This document shows, piece by piece, positions 1 through 10,224 of a stretch of 18,972 nucleotides of DNA. The notes beneath the pieces were generated by a model. That model searched no databases. It was not told the origin of the DNA and saw only the letters and a program-made list of their open reading frames with translations. Source of the stretch: Ichthyophonus hoferi (lineage: Eukaryota; Opisthokonta; Ichthyosporea; Ichthyophonida; Ichthyophonidae). Positions within the stretch are counted from its first letter, which is position 1, and every line of letters starts with the position of its first letter. A program made the position numbers and the translations under genes. The stretch is from the NCBI GenBank assembly GCA_002751075.1, contig NAOQ01000773.1, positions 2,801-21,772 on the forward strand. Direction: 5' to 3'.

Positions 1-88
<88 letters not shown>

Positions 89-117
89 AATAATAGCTAT
101 AGTAATAATAATAATCA
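1..117. repeat. (TAA)n microsatellite
   Basis: Nearly pure TAA/AAT triplets fill the first 93 or so bases, with a few interruptions (an AAC near 40, then ACT and AGCTATAG), and fade out by about 117. The tract runs off the left edge, so its full length is unknown. No gene is present. Confidence 0.95.
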
Positions 118-574
118 ATTGGTCGTAATAGTAGTATTAATTTGATTAAATAAATAAACCTACTCTAAATCATAAATCAATATCTGGTCCAATCAAATTA
201 CCTCCTTCATATTGACATAAATTTAAAATGCGTGATCGGCTGGACTTCATTAGGACCATAAATTTAATTTAAATGTTTATAATCTTCCAAATATGTTGAC
301 ACTTTTGTGTGTTCCAAGTGATTTTGTATTTAATGGCGTAAGCTCTTTATTGGTTGTTTTCGTTTTCTTTCATCCTTTCTCAGTCTTTTTTGTTGTGGGT
401 GTTAATTATGCCTAATACCCGTATAGCTGTATTCTTTATTGTAAATGAGACCTATCGCAAATACTCATATGGACTAATACAATTCATAGAAGATTGCTAA
501 AACCCATTATGTCCCCATTTGGATAGCACGTAAGCTAATTTCCTTATTAATATAAGTGCTTATTCTATGTATGT

Positions 575-730
575 ATGTATTAACAAATTAATTCACCTGG
601 TTAAGAACATTATTCAACTAATATTGGAGCGATCATTGCATAATCCGCTTCATATCAAAACTTTAGGCGAACTACGTGTTCCTTCGGAGTTAACGGTCTT
701 GCAACAACAAGTATATATTAACTATCAATA
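575..730 (+). repeat. Diverged direct repeat, copy 1
   Basis: This stretch resembles 1666-1850 in the same orientation. Matching blocks occur in the same order: TATGTATT-ACAAAT-AAT--ACC-GGTTAA at the start, TTATGC/TTGCAT in the middle, and CTTGCAACAA-AAGTAT at the end. Spacing between blocks differs and identity is modest. It is probably two old copies of a non-coding mobile element. No terminal inverted repeats or target duplications could be fixed by eye. Confidence 0.45.
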
Positions 731-1665
731 ATGCACAAATATAGTTGGCTATGATAGCAAATTCGGTATAGTTAATAATACACTATATGATTCTGATTGT
801 AGCAGAGCCCAGTACCGTGTTATTAGTTCAATTGAGATCCAGTAATTCCGCCTCCAGAAAGCTGCTTGCAGATATTATTTGATTGGCATAGTAGCATGGT
901 ATATGATGGCCATTGCTCCAGATCTTTTGAGTCTGGTGATTGTAGTTAATTAATAATCGATGTATGATTATTAAGTTTGTATTCGCAGCAACAATTCACA
1001 TCTGATTGGATCTAAAGCTGTCAAGAATTTAGGTTTTGACCAATAATATTGCAACTCGAGCTGCGAACTTCGGCTCATGAGAACAATTTTGGATATGAAT
1101 GACTTGCTATTAATTAAGTATAAGATCAAATTTCTCATTTATGGATTATATATAAATATAAATATAAATTTCAATACACATGAACATATAAATACTTATC
1201 CATAATAATAAATATATTACTTGAGGACCAATCAAATAATTTTTCTAGCAACTCACTAATGAAAAAATATATAATTATTATTGTTCAGGTATAGTGAATA
1301 GAATAAATCATATTCAATTTTGTAATAGTGAAAGTATTACAGCAATCTGCGGTAGTTCTAACGAATCCACAGGCTCCAGGGTCCCTAACTGAGTGTTACA
1401 TAATAAGACTATATATATATTGTTTAACAAATATTAATTGAAAGCAAAGTTTTTGTGTGTATATATATGTGCACATGCATGTTGAGTTGCCGCATATACC
1501 CGGGTGTGCCGGGGCCCGCATATGTGTGAGCAGTCAGGACCTTGATTGTTGGGTTTTCTTTTCTTTTATATTTCGTTTCATTTCATCTTGACAATCCAAT
1601 ACTAATATCTTCTTCCTAGACTGACTCTTTGGCTACCTACCTCATTGGTATAACTGTTCACATAA

Positions 1666-1850
1666 TATGTATTGACAAATCAATCTACCAGGTTAAAAAA
1701 ATATTATGCAATTAAATCGTTATGCACCTAAATCATTATTAACTAACTAATCTTTAGCCACAATCGTTGATCTTATTATGTGGGTATCGATCGAACCTAC
1801 TTATTCATCTGTTGTTAGCAATCTTGCAACAAGTATTATAATCTATGGAT
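1666..1850 (+). repeat. Diverged direct repeat, copy 2
   Basis: Partner of 575-730, with the same ordered blocks: TATGTATTGACAAATCAAT, CCAGGTTAA, and CTTGCAACAAGTAT near 1822-1838. It is about 30 bp longer through small insertions. No open frame is shared by the copies, which argues for a non-coding repeat. Confidence 0.45.
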
Positions 1851-1989
1851 TACCATATACCATTTCCATTCTATCTCTATTAGTAACTTACTAGTCTGTC
1901 AATAGCAGCTGCAAAAATATGACCTTTTAATTGATTGGCCATTGATATTTGACAGAATACATGTATACCATGCGCATAAGTAATATTCA

Positions 1990-2262
1990 TGTGGACGAAT
2001 TCATTCAAAACTTGTTTTTGAGCTAAAAAAAAGCATAAATACAAGACTTCATATAATAATACACTGTTCAATCATGTATATATGATTATACTAAGTATAA
2101 AAAGTCATATTTTTTGAAATTCAATTCATGTTCATATTTTTCACATTATGTCTATGGTTGTTAAAGAACTTGAAGTGGATAATCCAGATACTTTATTGGA
2201 AGGCCAACTAGTTGAGTCTAGTGTTTCTTCTTCCGATAGTACTGAAAAAGCAACCATGTACA
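1990..2262 (+). repeat. A-repeat copy 1: TATA box plus short coding-like exon
   Basis: This stretch aligns along its length with 14530-14802 in the same orientation. Shared landmarks are a GTTTTTGAG block near 2017, CACTGTT near 2062, the TATA box TATAAAAAG at 2096-2104, CAATTCATGTTC near 2122, and an ATG at 2148. The frame from 2148 is open for about 43 codons and contains VDNPDTLLEGQLVESS followed by a Ser-rich stretch. That protein stretch is the best conserved part between copies. The layout of TATA box, about 50 bp, then ATG looks like a promoter with a first exon. I do not recognise the protein. It could be a duplicated host gene start or part of a mobile element. Confidence 0.65.
2096..2104 (+). 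promoter_or_regulatory. TATA box of A-repeat copy 1
   Basis: TATAAAAAG lies 44 bp upstream of the ATG at 2148 and is kept exactly in the second copy (14642-14650). Conservation between otherwise diverged copies supports a promoter role, past or present. Confidence 0.5.
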
Positions 2263-2291
2263 CACAACCAAAATATATATATATATAACAG

Positions 2292-2657
2292 ACATTGGCG
2301 ATTTGCAGCCTTTCAAAACGGTTATTTAAACCGAAAGAATCTCAAACCGTGACTTTAGCTATCAAAGTTATTTTTTCCAACTAAAAGCAGTTGAAAATGA
2401 AATTATAGTCCATCAAAAAAAGAATTTGTAAAGCAAATATAGTCGCAAGTATTTTATAAAGTATTTAAGAATCATGCCTGATTTAACATTATGTTTGTTC
2501 CAGTATGTATGAGTTATCTCCCAAAGGGTATATGTCAGATCCGCTACAGAAAAAAAGATTCCCATTGAGCTGCTCTGGTATAATAGCCAATGCACGTTAT
2601 GTAAAGGAAAAGATAAATATTGATTATTTGGTAATAATGAATAAATGCAAAATATAG
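2292..2657 (+). CDS. Unrecognised coding-like stretches, possible later exons of a small gene
   Basis: Two open stretches follow A-repeat copy 1, each after a plausible acceptor. The first, 2292-2384, follows ATATAACAG, is open for 30 codons and contains KRLFKPKESQTVTLAIK. The second, 2505-2657, follows TTTGTTCCAG, is open for 50 codons from an ATG and contains KGYMSDPLQKKRFPLSCSG. Both have a more protein-like composition than the AT-rich surroundings. An AATAAA lies downstream at 2932-2937. With the TATA box at 2096 and the exon at 2148 this could be a small three-exon gene or its remains, but I could not find one splice solution that keeps all three in frame. No family is recognised. Chance open frames are a real alternative. 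Confidence 0.25.
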
Positions 2658-2931
2658 TGGATTAGAATACCTGGTAGTATAGGCTAAATTTTAGTATAAC
2701 AAAAAAAAAAAAGCAAAAATAGGAGAGAAATATTTTATATAAAATAATAAAATAGATGAACGCGTACTTGTGTGAATGGCTTAGATCTGCTAGTGCTCCA
2801 CTCTTACAACGGCCATTTTAGAACATTGTAAGATAGAATATTGATTATAAATTATAATTGTAAATTATAATTGGTTGATTGTGTTTAAGGTAGCAATCTA
2901 TTACTGGCCGCAAAATAACTTGTGATTAATA

Positions 2932-2968
2932 AATAAAGCCAATGTCCAAGTAATGACACAGCTTTATT
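2932..2968. terminator. Hairpin of two opposed poly(A) signals
   Basis: AATAAAGC at 2932-2939 and its exact reverse complement GCTTTATT at 2961-2968 flank a 21-base loop. The + strand reads AATAAA twice (2928-2933 and 2932-2937) and the - strand once, so transcripts arriving from either side could be ended here. A similar arrangement follows the synthetase gene at 9832-9859. Confidence 0.45.
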
Positions 2969-3947
2969 GGGAACTGACTCGGGCACACAACTAGAAAATT
3001 CCACCAGTTCCTAACTTTTTATAATCAAAGAATATCTCAATATATAATATCTTGTATGATGTTTTTATAGGCAGGAAATGGAGGTAAACAGAAGAAGGGG
3101 AGGGTGGAAAGGGAAGAGGTTGCATAAATATGTCTACATGTACAATATAGGACGGGATGTATTTAGTTATAACTAATCAATACCAAGTTGTTGACCAGCT
3201 TATATACAGTATGTATGTAATAGAACCGCCTAGGTGTTCCTAAAAGTGATAAAGATCTTTTCCGTTTATTTTAACTGTTTGATTGGTAATGTTGGCTCTC
3301 GGTTCATATGGATAAGATAATAGCTACAATACATAACATGCTGAAATGACTGCGTCCCTTCAAAGAGAAGAGTGTACGCTAGTATATCTAAAGCCATATA
3401 TATGTTCGTATGCAAGCATTAATACTTTGACTAAATAAATATAAGTTGAAATGAGTAGATCAAATGGAAACCCATATATAATGATTTGTTTACATTTGGT
3501 AGCGAGTATATTAATGTGTAATATAGTTTGACTATAATATAGTATAGTATAGTAAAATGCCAATTAGATTAAGAGTTGATAAGAGTTCACATGCATCTTA
3601 ATGCTGGGAAAATAGTGAATAATAATAATAGTAAATAACTACAGGGCATGCTAAAATACATTGATACATGTATATATATATATATATATATACGTGTTTA
3701 CATACATATGTGTATATGTTTATACATAAACATGTTTATATAAATATATATGCTGGTATGTTATTTTTCTAGTTTGATATCTTAATTATATACATAAAAC
3801 TAGATAAGTGAAATATAATATTAAAATAATTTAAAAAGATAATATATCTATTAAGATAAAAATTCAAAATGTTATCTACATAAATGAATATAATATAAAT
3901 AACTATAAATAAATGTAAATATAATATATCCTTAATTATCTACGGAT
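2969..3947. other. AT-rich spacer with TA tracts
   Basis: No supported gene. A purine-rich patch lies near 3075-3120, and a pure TA tract at about 3670-3692 is followed by alternating purine-pyrimidine sequence to about 3750. The many short open frames are AT-rich and resemble no protein. Confidence 0.6.
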
Positions 3948-3972
3948 CTTACCGGTAAGGAAGATGAGTCAT
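3948..3972. promoter_or_regulatory. 12-bp palindrome next to a perfect AP-1/Gcn4-type site
   Basis: CTTACCGGTAAG at 3948-3959 is a perfect palindrome around ACCGGT, resembling the core bound by Grainyhead/CP2 factors. Four bases further on, ATGAGTCAT at 3964-3972 is the full AP-1/Gcn4 palindromic site (reverse complement ATGACTCAT). Both lie about 250-275 bp upstream of the synthetase start codon. That bZIP factors bind this sequence is established. That they act on this gene is inference. Confidence 0.45.
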
Positions 3973-3986
3973 GCCAACCCCATCTA

Positions 3987-4068
3987 CCAATCACCTCATA
4001 TCCATTTATAAACATAAACGTTTATATTCGGACTAACGCTATAATTAATAAACCAGTTATTCTATTGG
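3987..4068. promoter_or_regulatory. CCAAT boxes upstream of the synthetase gene
   Basis: CCAAT occurs forward at 3987-3991 and in reverse (ATTGG) at 4064-4068, about 235 and 156 bp before the start codon. No good TATA box lies in the proximal 100 bp, which fits a housekeeping promoter. The transcription start cannot be placed by eye. Confidence 0.35.
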
Positions 4069-4223
4069 TCTCTTAGTTGAAACAAATATTATAACCACAT
4101 GGCATAAAACACTCAAATATGGTTGACTACTTAAGCTGGCATTTAAGCCTATTTTGTCATTATTGTAGTTGTTATTACTATTTCTTACATACATATTGAC
4201 AACATATTTATATGTTTTCAAGT

Positions 4224-7200
4224 ATGGCGGACGACGCGGTAGAAGAACTCACCGCTGCGGTGGAAGAACTCGACGCTGGTGTAGAGAAGATTGGTAAATT
4301 TATAGTGACTATATTGTTCTGCATTATTATTATTAATATTCTTACTATTATAAATACTGGAAATTGATTTTGTTTTCAGACCCTTTCTCTTGAAATATAT
4401 ATTTTTCTATTTTCTATCCCGAGTTTGACACCATAATATAAATTAATTGCATTATAATCACACTTCCTTTGTTAATACTCTTAACCATCTCTGTCAATAT
4501 CTCTAATAGTTATATATAATAAACAATACCTTTACTTCACCTGAACATGTTTTTTTTTTTTTTTGGAGGGGCTACAAGTCCCGGTACTGTTAACTCTGTG
4601 TTTTAATTATCTTGATGAGTATATGTATTTTACTTATCTAATCTTCTTTTACAATAATCTTTGCTCTACTATCCTATTCCCTTTTTCTACTCCATTCTAA
4701 CCTGCCTCCTCCTCCTCACCTTTCCTTTTCTAGAATTCTACACCTCCGAGAAGAATGGAAACGATCTAGATGGAGATGGTACAGCCAGAGTGCCATTCAA
4801 GACCACCCTGTATGCATACAAGATGGCTGAGGGTAAGCCCGTAGAGATATGGGTTGATGGTAAGGAGGAAGGAGTAAGATATGAGAAGATAGCTAAGACA
4901 CAGATGAAAAAGGTTTTGAAGCTGTACCAACAGGAGCTTAAAAAGTTAGAGGCTAAGAAGAAGAGAGAGGTAGGTGATGGTTGTTGTTGTTGTTTGGTTT
5001 GTTTTCAATTGTGCTTTAGGGTTAATTATTATCCTATTAATTTATTGTTTTAATACACTTATTATATAATCCTAGTTAATACGCCCCCCCCCCTCTTATA
5101 TATATTTTACTTTATCACTATGATCAATCCAATTGCATAGATAAAACTAATATGTTTTACACACCCTTTCTCAATCATTTTTTGATTGAACCCAATTACA
5201 TTATAGTATTTTAATTATTATTAACTAAATGAATTATTCTTTTATGTACATACAGGCTGAAGAACAGAAGGATAAGGAGGCCGCTCTGATTGAGGCTGCT
5301 AAGATTCACATCACTATGGACCCCACACTCCCTGCTGCTAAAACCGTACATACCCTCCCCTATCCTTCTATCCAATACCTCTTCCACTTCATTTATTGTA
5401 TACATACATATAGTGCTTGCTTTATTATCTGACAAGTGTATAATACAGTATGATAAATTCATACAATACATTCATCATCCTTTCCGCTGTACAATTCTAT
5501 AGCCACCCTTGTCACATACATACATACATATACATGCCATCATAACACCTTGTCTCTCTCTCCCTCTACCACAGATCAAGGTCAGAGATGGTGTGGCTCA
5601 CAGAGGACAGCGTATTAAGATTAACGGATGGGTTCACTTCTCACGTAGACAGGGCAAGGCTATGATGTTTATAGTACTGAGAGATGGCACTGGCGTGCTG
5701 CAGTGTGTGTTGACCGGCGATATGGTAGGTGATGGGTGATGTTATATATGTTAAGGAAATGATAGTGTTTACATTGATATTTATCTTTACCATTTTACTG
5801 GGTGATTGTACATGTCAATTTACAAAAGTTATTCAATCTTTCGCATACACACACACATATATATATATACGCCTATACTGGAGGTACATTAACCACAAAC
5901 CCATTTACTATTGGCTATTTTAATATTAAAATAAACATTATGATATATGTATATATATTATTTAATCGCCTCCACTGATTGGCCCTCTCCTACATGTTTA
6001 TATATATATATAGTGCAAGACTACGGAAGCTATCATGCTGTCTACTGAATCTACTGTTACCCTATATGGTACTCTTTTGGAAGTCCCTGAGGGCAAGACG
6101 GTAAGGTTTCTCTATCTTATTGGCTAGTATAAATTATATATAGAAGTGTAGGCTAATTAGTATGACCTCGACCCGGTTTTATGTTTTGTTTTTAATCGTT
6201 TTGTTTTTCATAGGTAGATTATAAATAGTAAATATAGCAGATGGTTTGGTAGTGCTTTCCCTAGGCCCATTATACTTGACCAATTCTCTTTTGGTGGTTT
6301 GAATTATTCTCTTACCTACCACTAATAATATCCATGCATTTTATACTATCAGACAATGTGTACAAATGATACTAATCCAATCAATTCCATTCCTTCCAAT
6401 CAGGCACCTGGTGGTCATGAGCTGCAAGTAGACTATTGGCAGTTGGTCACGGCTGCTCCCCCAGGTGGTGCTGACGCTCTACTAAACGAGGTATATAATT
6501 TTATAACTGTTATTTTATTGATTTTTTGTTTTTGTGTCTGTTTCTTATTGGTGCTTTTAAGATATATTCCAGGTGTATCAGGTGCATACCCTGACTATAT
6601 ATATTTATAATTATAATTATCTAGCTGGTACATGTGATTGGCGTACAGTTTTAACCGCACTCTAGTGTGTACAACCTTCATATGTATTAGATGCATCGTG
6701 CAATACAATTAATACATTCACATCTCCTATCTCTTGTAAAACCAAAACTAACCTTGGCATTTCATTGGTTGTAGGAGAGTCATATTGACGTCAAGTTAGA
6801 CAACCGACACATTATGCTACGTGGCGATAAGACGTCGACGATTATCAGAGCTAGAGCCATGGTCACCCAGTGCTTTAGAGAACACTACGCCAAACAAGGC
6901 TACTTGGAAGTAGTTCCCCCCACCATGGTGCAGAGTCAGGTATGGTGTGTAGTGTTGTGTTGTGTTTGTTTTATGCTATGAATTCCTAGCCCCGTCTTAC
7001 AACTCTAATCCACAATCATATACCATGTGCATATTGATGGAGATTAATTTAGGTTTACTTGTATACATGTAACCTTACCAGCCTATACATTATACACTAC
7101 TAACCGACTCCCTCTCTATATGTACTGTATATACAGTGCGAAGGTGGTTCTACCCTATTCACTTTTGACTACTTCGGGGCCGAAGCCTACCTGACCCAGA

Positions 7201-9616
7201 CCTCTCAGCTGTACCTAGAGACATGTATACCTGCCTTTGGTGATGTGTACTGTATCTCTTCCTCCTACCGTGCTGAGAAGAGCAAGACTCGTCGCCATCT
7301 CTCTGAGTAGGTTTAAAACTAAAATTATATCTCTTGGTTCCTATTGGTTAGTGATGGATTTTATTGGACTAATTGGTTGCTTATTGGTTTTATTTTATTT
7401 TACTTGTATATATGTATATATTCTTTTAATGTATGATGGTATATATATCCCCAGGTACTTATAATATGTAATAAAGGTCCATTCATATGCGAGACTAACT
7501 ATTAACTTATCTTGAATTGTACCTACCGAATGATTCGTGGGTTAAAATTTAAGTTGTGTGACTTCATTGTGATTATTGTTGTAAATAACATACCTTTAAA
7601 CCTATTAATTGCATGCAGGCCACTCTTGGTTGTTTTGATATTTTATGTCTATATATAGATATCTATCCTTTTCTCCTTGTCCAATGCCTGTTTAGATAGA
7701 AGACTAAATTTAACACTATGACTGGTTACAGGTTCAGCCACGTGGAGGCCGAGCGTCCTTTCATTTCATTCGACGATCTGATGAACTCTATCGAGGAGCT
7801 GGTAGGTTGCTTGCCTTCTCACTCTCCTTGCAATCGCAAAAGTTTAAATAACCCTTTCTTAAATGTTTCTATTCAATCCTTACTGCATTGTATGTATTAA
7901 TAGAGACTAATGGTTCTTAGTCGCTATAAAAGTCGTATATCGTGACTTGGTCCGTGTTAGTGTTCTTATGTACCTATCAGATATGGTTATATTGTATTCT
8001 ATCCTCCTACCTATACTCAACCAATGCCATACTTTCTGTACTATACAACATAATGTAATGCAACAGCAGCTAATGGGGCTTGATTACTAATCACATATAT
8101 GTACCTTCACTCCCTCTCCCTCTCCCTCTCCCTCTCCCTCTCCCTCTTCTAGGTGTGCGACGTGGCCGAACGTGCCATGGCAGGGCCTGCTGCAGCCCTC
8201 ATTAAGGAGCTCAACCCTAACTTCAAAGTACCCAAGAGGCCATTTAAGAGAATGACCTATGTGGATGCTATCGAGTATTTGAGAGAGCATAAGATTCTCA
8301 CCCCTGAAAACACCTACTATGAGTTTGGCATGGTAAGTAGGGCAGTGTAGTGTTTAGTGTTATTAGTATGCATATATTTTGTATAGAATATTGTTTTGTG
8401 TTATGACGAGAATGAATGACAATTGGAACCGATTAGGTCGCCACTAATCATTGTATATAGATAGATAACAGTATACACTATATAATGTAATACGTATATA
8501 CAAACATGTTTCTTGTAGCCTGTTCTTCTTATACATGCATCCACATCAATCCTAATGCCTTTTCCTTTACGTAGGATATTCCCGAGTTGGCTGAACGTAC
8601 TATGACTGACCAAATTGGTGAACCTATTCTTCTCAACCGCTTCCCTGGTATGTTACTATGCTTTATACGAGTGCTATACTTACATACTCATGTATATATG
8701 TTAGGCACGTACATGTACAAGACAAAGATAATAGTGGGTATAGTTATACACCCAGGAATCTGTATTGATCTATGGAAAGAGAGAGAGTGATTGTAATGCT
8801 ACTATCATTTGTGCTGGTTATATACTTGTACATTAAGTGAAATACATATATATACTGGGTGTATTATTGCAACTACGTAGGGAGAAATGAAACTGATAGA
8901 TAATAACATAGTAAAAATAATTTGTGCTATACTATGATGGGCTTGAAGCATGTATGCATATATATACCAATTAAATGACCCCCACAGTAATTAAAATGTT
9001 TAATTTCATTTTCCACTCTCTACTCCTCAACTTCATTCTCTCGTTTTGGTTCAAGCTTAAGACTACTAGAGTATATATATATTGGTATAACACATTGTCC
9101 TATCTCTAATACATATGGTTATACACCCTCAGCTGGTATTAAAGCCTTCTACATGGCGCGTTGCCCTGACGACAAGAGGGTGACTGAGAGCGTCGACCTT
9201 CTTATGCCTAACGTGGGAGAGATTGTTGGTGGCTCCATGAGAATCTGGGATCTGGTATGTTATGTTATGTGACGTTGGGTTGTGTTTATTTTGTATCATA
9301 CATCTTTTTTAGAAATTACTTGCATTTTTATCTAGATGTTGTAGTATTGCAATACTGTCTATATCTTTGTAGTATCTACACTATATTTATCTATTGTTCC
9401 CCTTTCCCCCTATAGGAGGAGCTTCTTGCAGCCTATAAGCGTGAAGGACTTGACCCTTCCCCATACTATTGGTACACTGATCAACGCAAGTTCGGTTCAT
9501 GCCCCCATGGTGGTTATGGCCTGGGCCTGGAGAGGTTCATGGCTTGGATGTTTAACCAGTACCATGTCAGAGATGTCTGCCTCTACCCTCGCTTCCTGGG
9601 ACGTTGTATGCCTTGA
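4224..9616 (+). CDS. NARS1: Cytosolic asparaginyl-tRNA synthetase, complete 13-exon gene
   Basis: Class II synthetase that joins asparagine to tRNA(Asn) with ATP in the cytosol. Exons: 4224-4293, 4734-4969, 5256-5345, 5575-5724, 6014-6100, 6404-6490, 6775-6939, 7137-7306, 7732-7801, 8153-8332, 8575-8647, 9133-9254, 9416-9616. All introns are GT-AG. Introns 1 and 11 are phase 1, intron 8 is phase 2 and the rest are phase 0, giving 566 residues (human about 548). Residues 24-102 match the animal N-terminal extension ([19 protein letters not shown]), followed by a charged Lys/Glu linker. The OB-fold anticodon-binding domain spans about 133-182 ([16 protein letters not shown]). The catalytic core holds motif 1 in 265-295, motif 2 as YRAE at 339-342 with HVEAE at 355-359, and motif 3 GGYGLGLER at 532-540. 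The start has A at -3 and G at +4. Exons are clearly richer in G+C than introns. No frame damage is seen, so it is probably active. Confidence 0.97.
4549..4564 (+). repeat. Poly(T) run in intron 1 of the synthetase gene
   Basis: An uninterrupted run of T lies about 170 bp before the exon 2 acceptor. It may be the tail of a small retroposed sequence in reverse orientation or simple slippage; no body of such an element is recognisable beside it. Confidence 0.5.
5998..6013 (+). repeat. TA tract at the intron 4 acceptor
   Basis: Intron 4 of the synthetase gene ends in an alternating TA run directly followed by TAG, with the exon starting at TGC (6014). There is little polypyrimidine here, unlike most other acceptors in the gene. 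The exon is fixed by protein similarity (CKTTEAIML) and by frame. Confidence 0.8.
8111..8152 (+). repeat. (TCCCTC)6 repeat forming the intron 9 polypyrimidine tract
   Basis: Six perfect TCCCTC hexamers (8111-8146) are followed directly by TTCTAG and the exon 10 start at 8153. The whole 3' splice-site pyrimidine tract of this synthetase intron is therefore a hexanucleotide microsatellite. Length changes would alter tract strength without touching the coding frame. Confidence 0.9.
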
Positions 9617-9631
9617 ACGATATTTAGGTTT

Positions 9632-9637
9632 ATTAAA
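9632..9637 (+). terminator. Possible proximal poly(A) signal of the synthetase gene
   Basis: ATTAAA, the common variant signal, starts 16 bp after the stop codon. It would give a very short 3' UTR. A canonical signal lies further downstream at 9832. Confidence 0.35.
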
Positions 9638-9831
9638 GGCCCTGTCCTATTGCTTAATTGTTTATTTACTGTATTTCCTCATTGTTTGCTTATTGCTTAT
9701 GTGTTTTATTGCTTGGAGATAATGCTGGCTCTGCCTATTGAAATAATAATCTAGCCCCTAGAATTGATTACTAATTACTCCAGTAAATACTATTTCGTTC
9801 ATGATAGAGAGAGCTACAAACGCAAGCAGAG

Positions 9832-9859
9832 AATAAAGCAACACCAAAAGAACTTTATT
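9832..9859. terminator. Opposed poly(A) signals after the synthetase gene
   Basis: AATAAAG at 9832-9838 on the + strand is the first canonical signal after the stop at 9616, giving a 3' UTR of roughly 240 bases. Its reverse complement CTTTATT at 9853-9859 gives a signal on the - strand, with a 14-base loop between. The surroundings loosely resemble 2932-2990. Confidence 0.5.
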
Positions 9860-10224
9860 GGATATAATTGCAAAAAACTAGAGAGGAAACTGTCACATAC
9901 AACTCTTTGAAACCTTCTAGACATAGCATGCTGTAGATATATTATTTAATATATTATTGGTTCATAAAGTAAACAGTTCGGATGCTTCAGTTCATTCACA
10001 AAACATGCTCATAATAAAGACGGACTCTACCCTACTTCCATACGGTCTTTGTTGACAGTTCCTTTCATCCCTTTTTTATCAAAGGTACAACACGCTTAGA
10101 ACAAAATATTAAATGAATGCAAAGCTTTGTGTTGTGAGCGTATTCGTTAAACTTATCACTATATAATTCTATTATACAACACTCAATTGGAGACTCCGAC
10201 AGTTGTGCATAAGTCGATAGAGCT
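9860..10224. other. Spacer between synthetase 3' end and fossil elements
   Basis: No gene, RNA or clear repeat is seen. The stretch may hold the outer part of the neighbouring copia fossil, but no paired terminal repeat could be found by eye. Confidence 0.4.

Larger units (their letters stand above)
118..1989. other. AT-rich spacer without a recognisable gene
   Basis: No open frame here resembles a protein on either strand, and no tRNA-like fold was seen. The stretch holds short TA tracts (around 1150-1170 and 1405-1420), a pyrimidine-rich patch near 1550-1600 and the diverged direct repeat listed separately. It is best read as intergenic DNA with decayed repeats. Confidence 0.6.

Noticed and set aside
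1-117. TAA array as a possible CRISPR or satellite
   Set aside because: It is a plain trinucleotide microsatellite without spacers, in a eukaryotic context.
866-1245. TATTTGATTGG and CCAATCAAATA inverted match, possibly a MITE
   Set aside because: Only about 13 bp match and nothing continues inward. In such AT-rich sequence this is weak evidence.
4661-4733. Upstream extension of the exon 2 frame with a hydrophobic start, resembling a signal peptide
   Set aside because: It is intron 1 pyrimidine-rich sequence read through. A good acceptor at 4731-4733 and exon 1 at 4224-4293 give the family's usual N-terminus in frame.
8087-8290. Minus-strand frame with a Gly-Glu repeat
   Set aside because: It is the shadow of the TCCCTC microsatellite and exon 10 of the synthetase gene.
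9617-10224. Possible long terminal repeat of the copia fossils
   Set aside because: No matching partner sequence was found on the other side of the fossils by eye.
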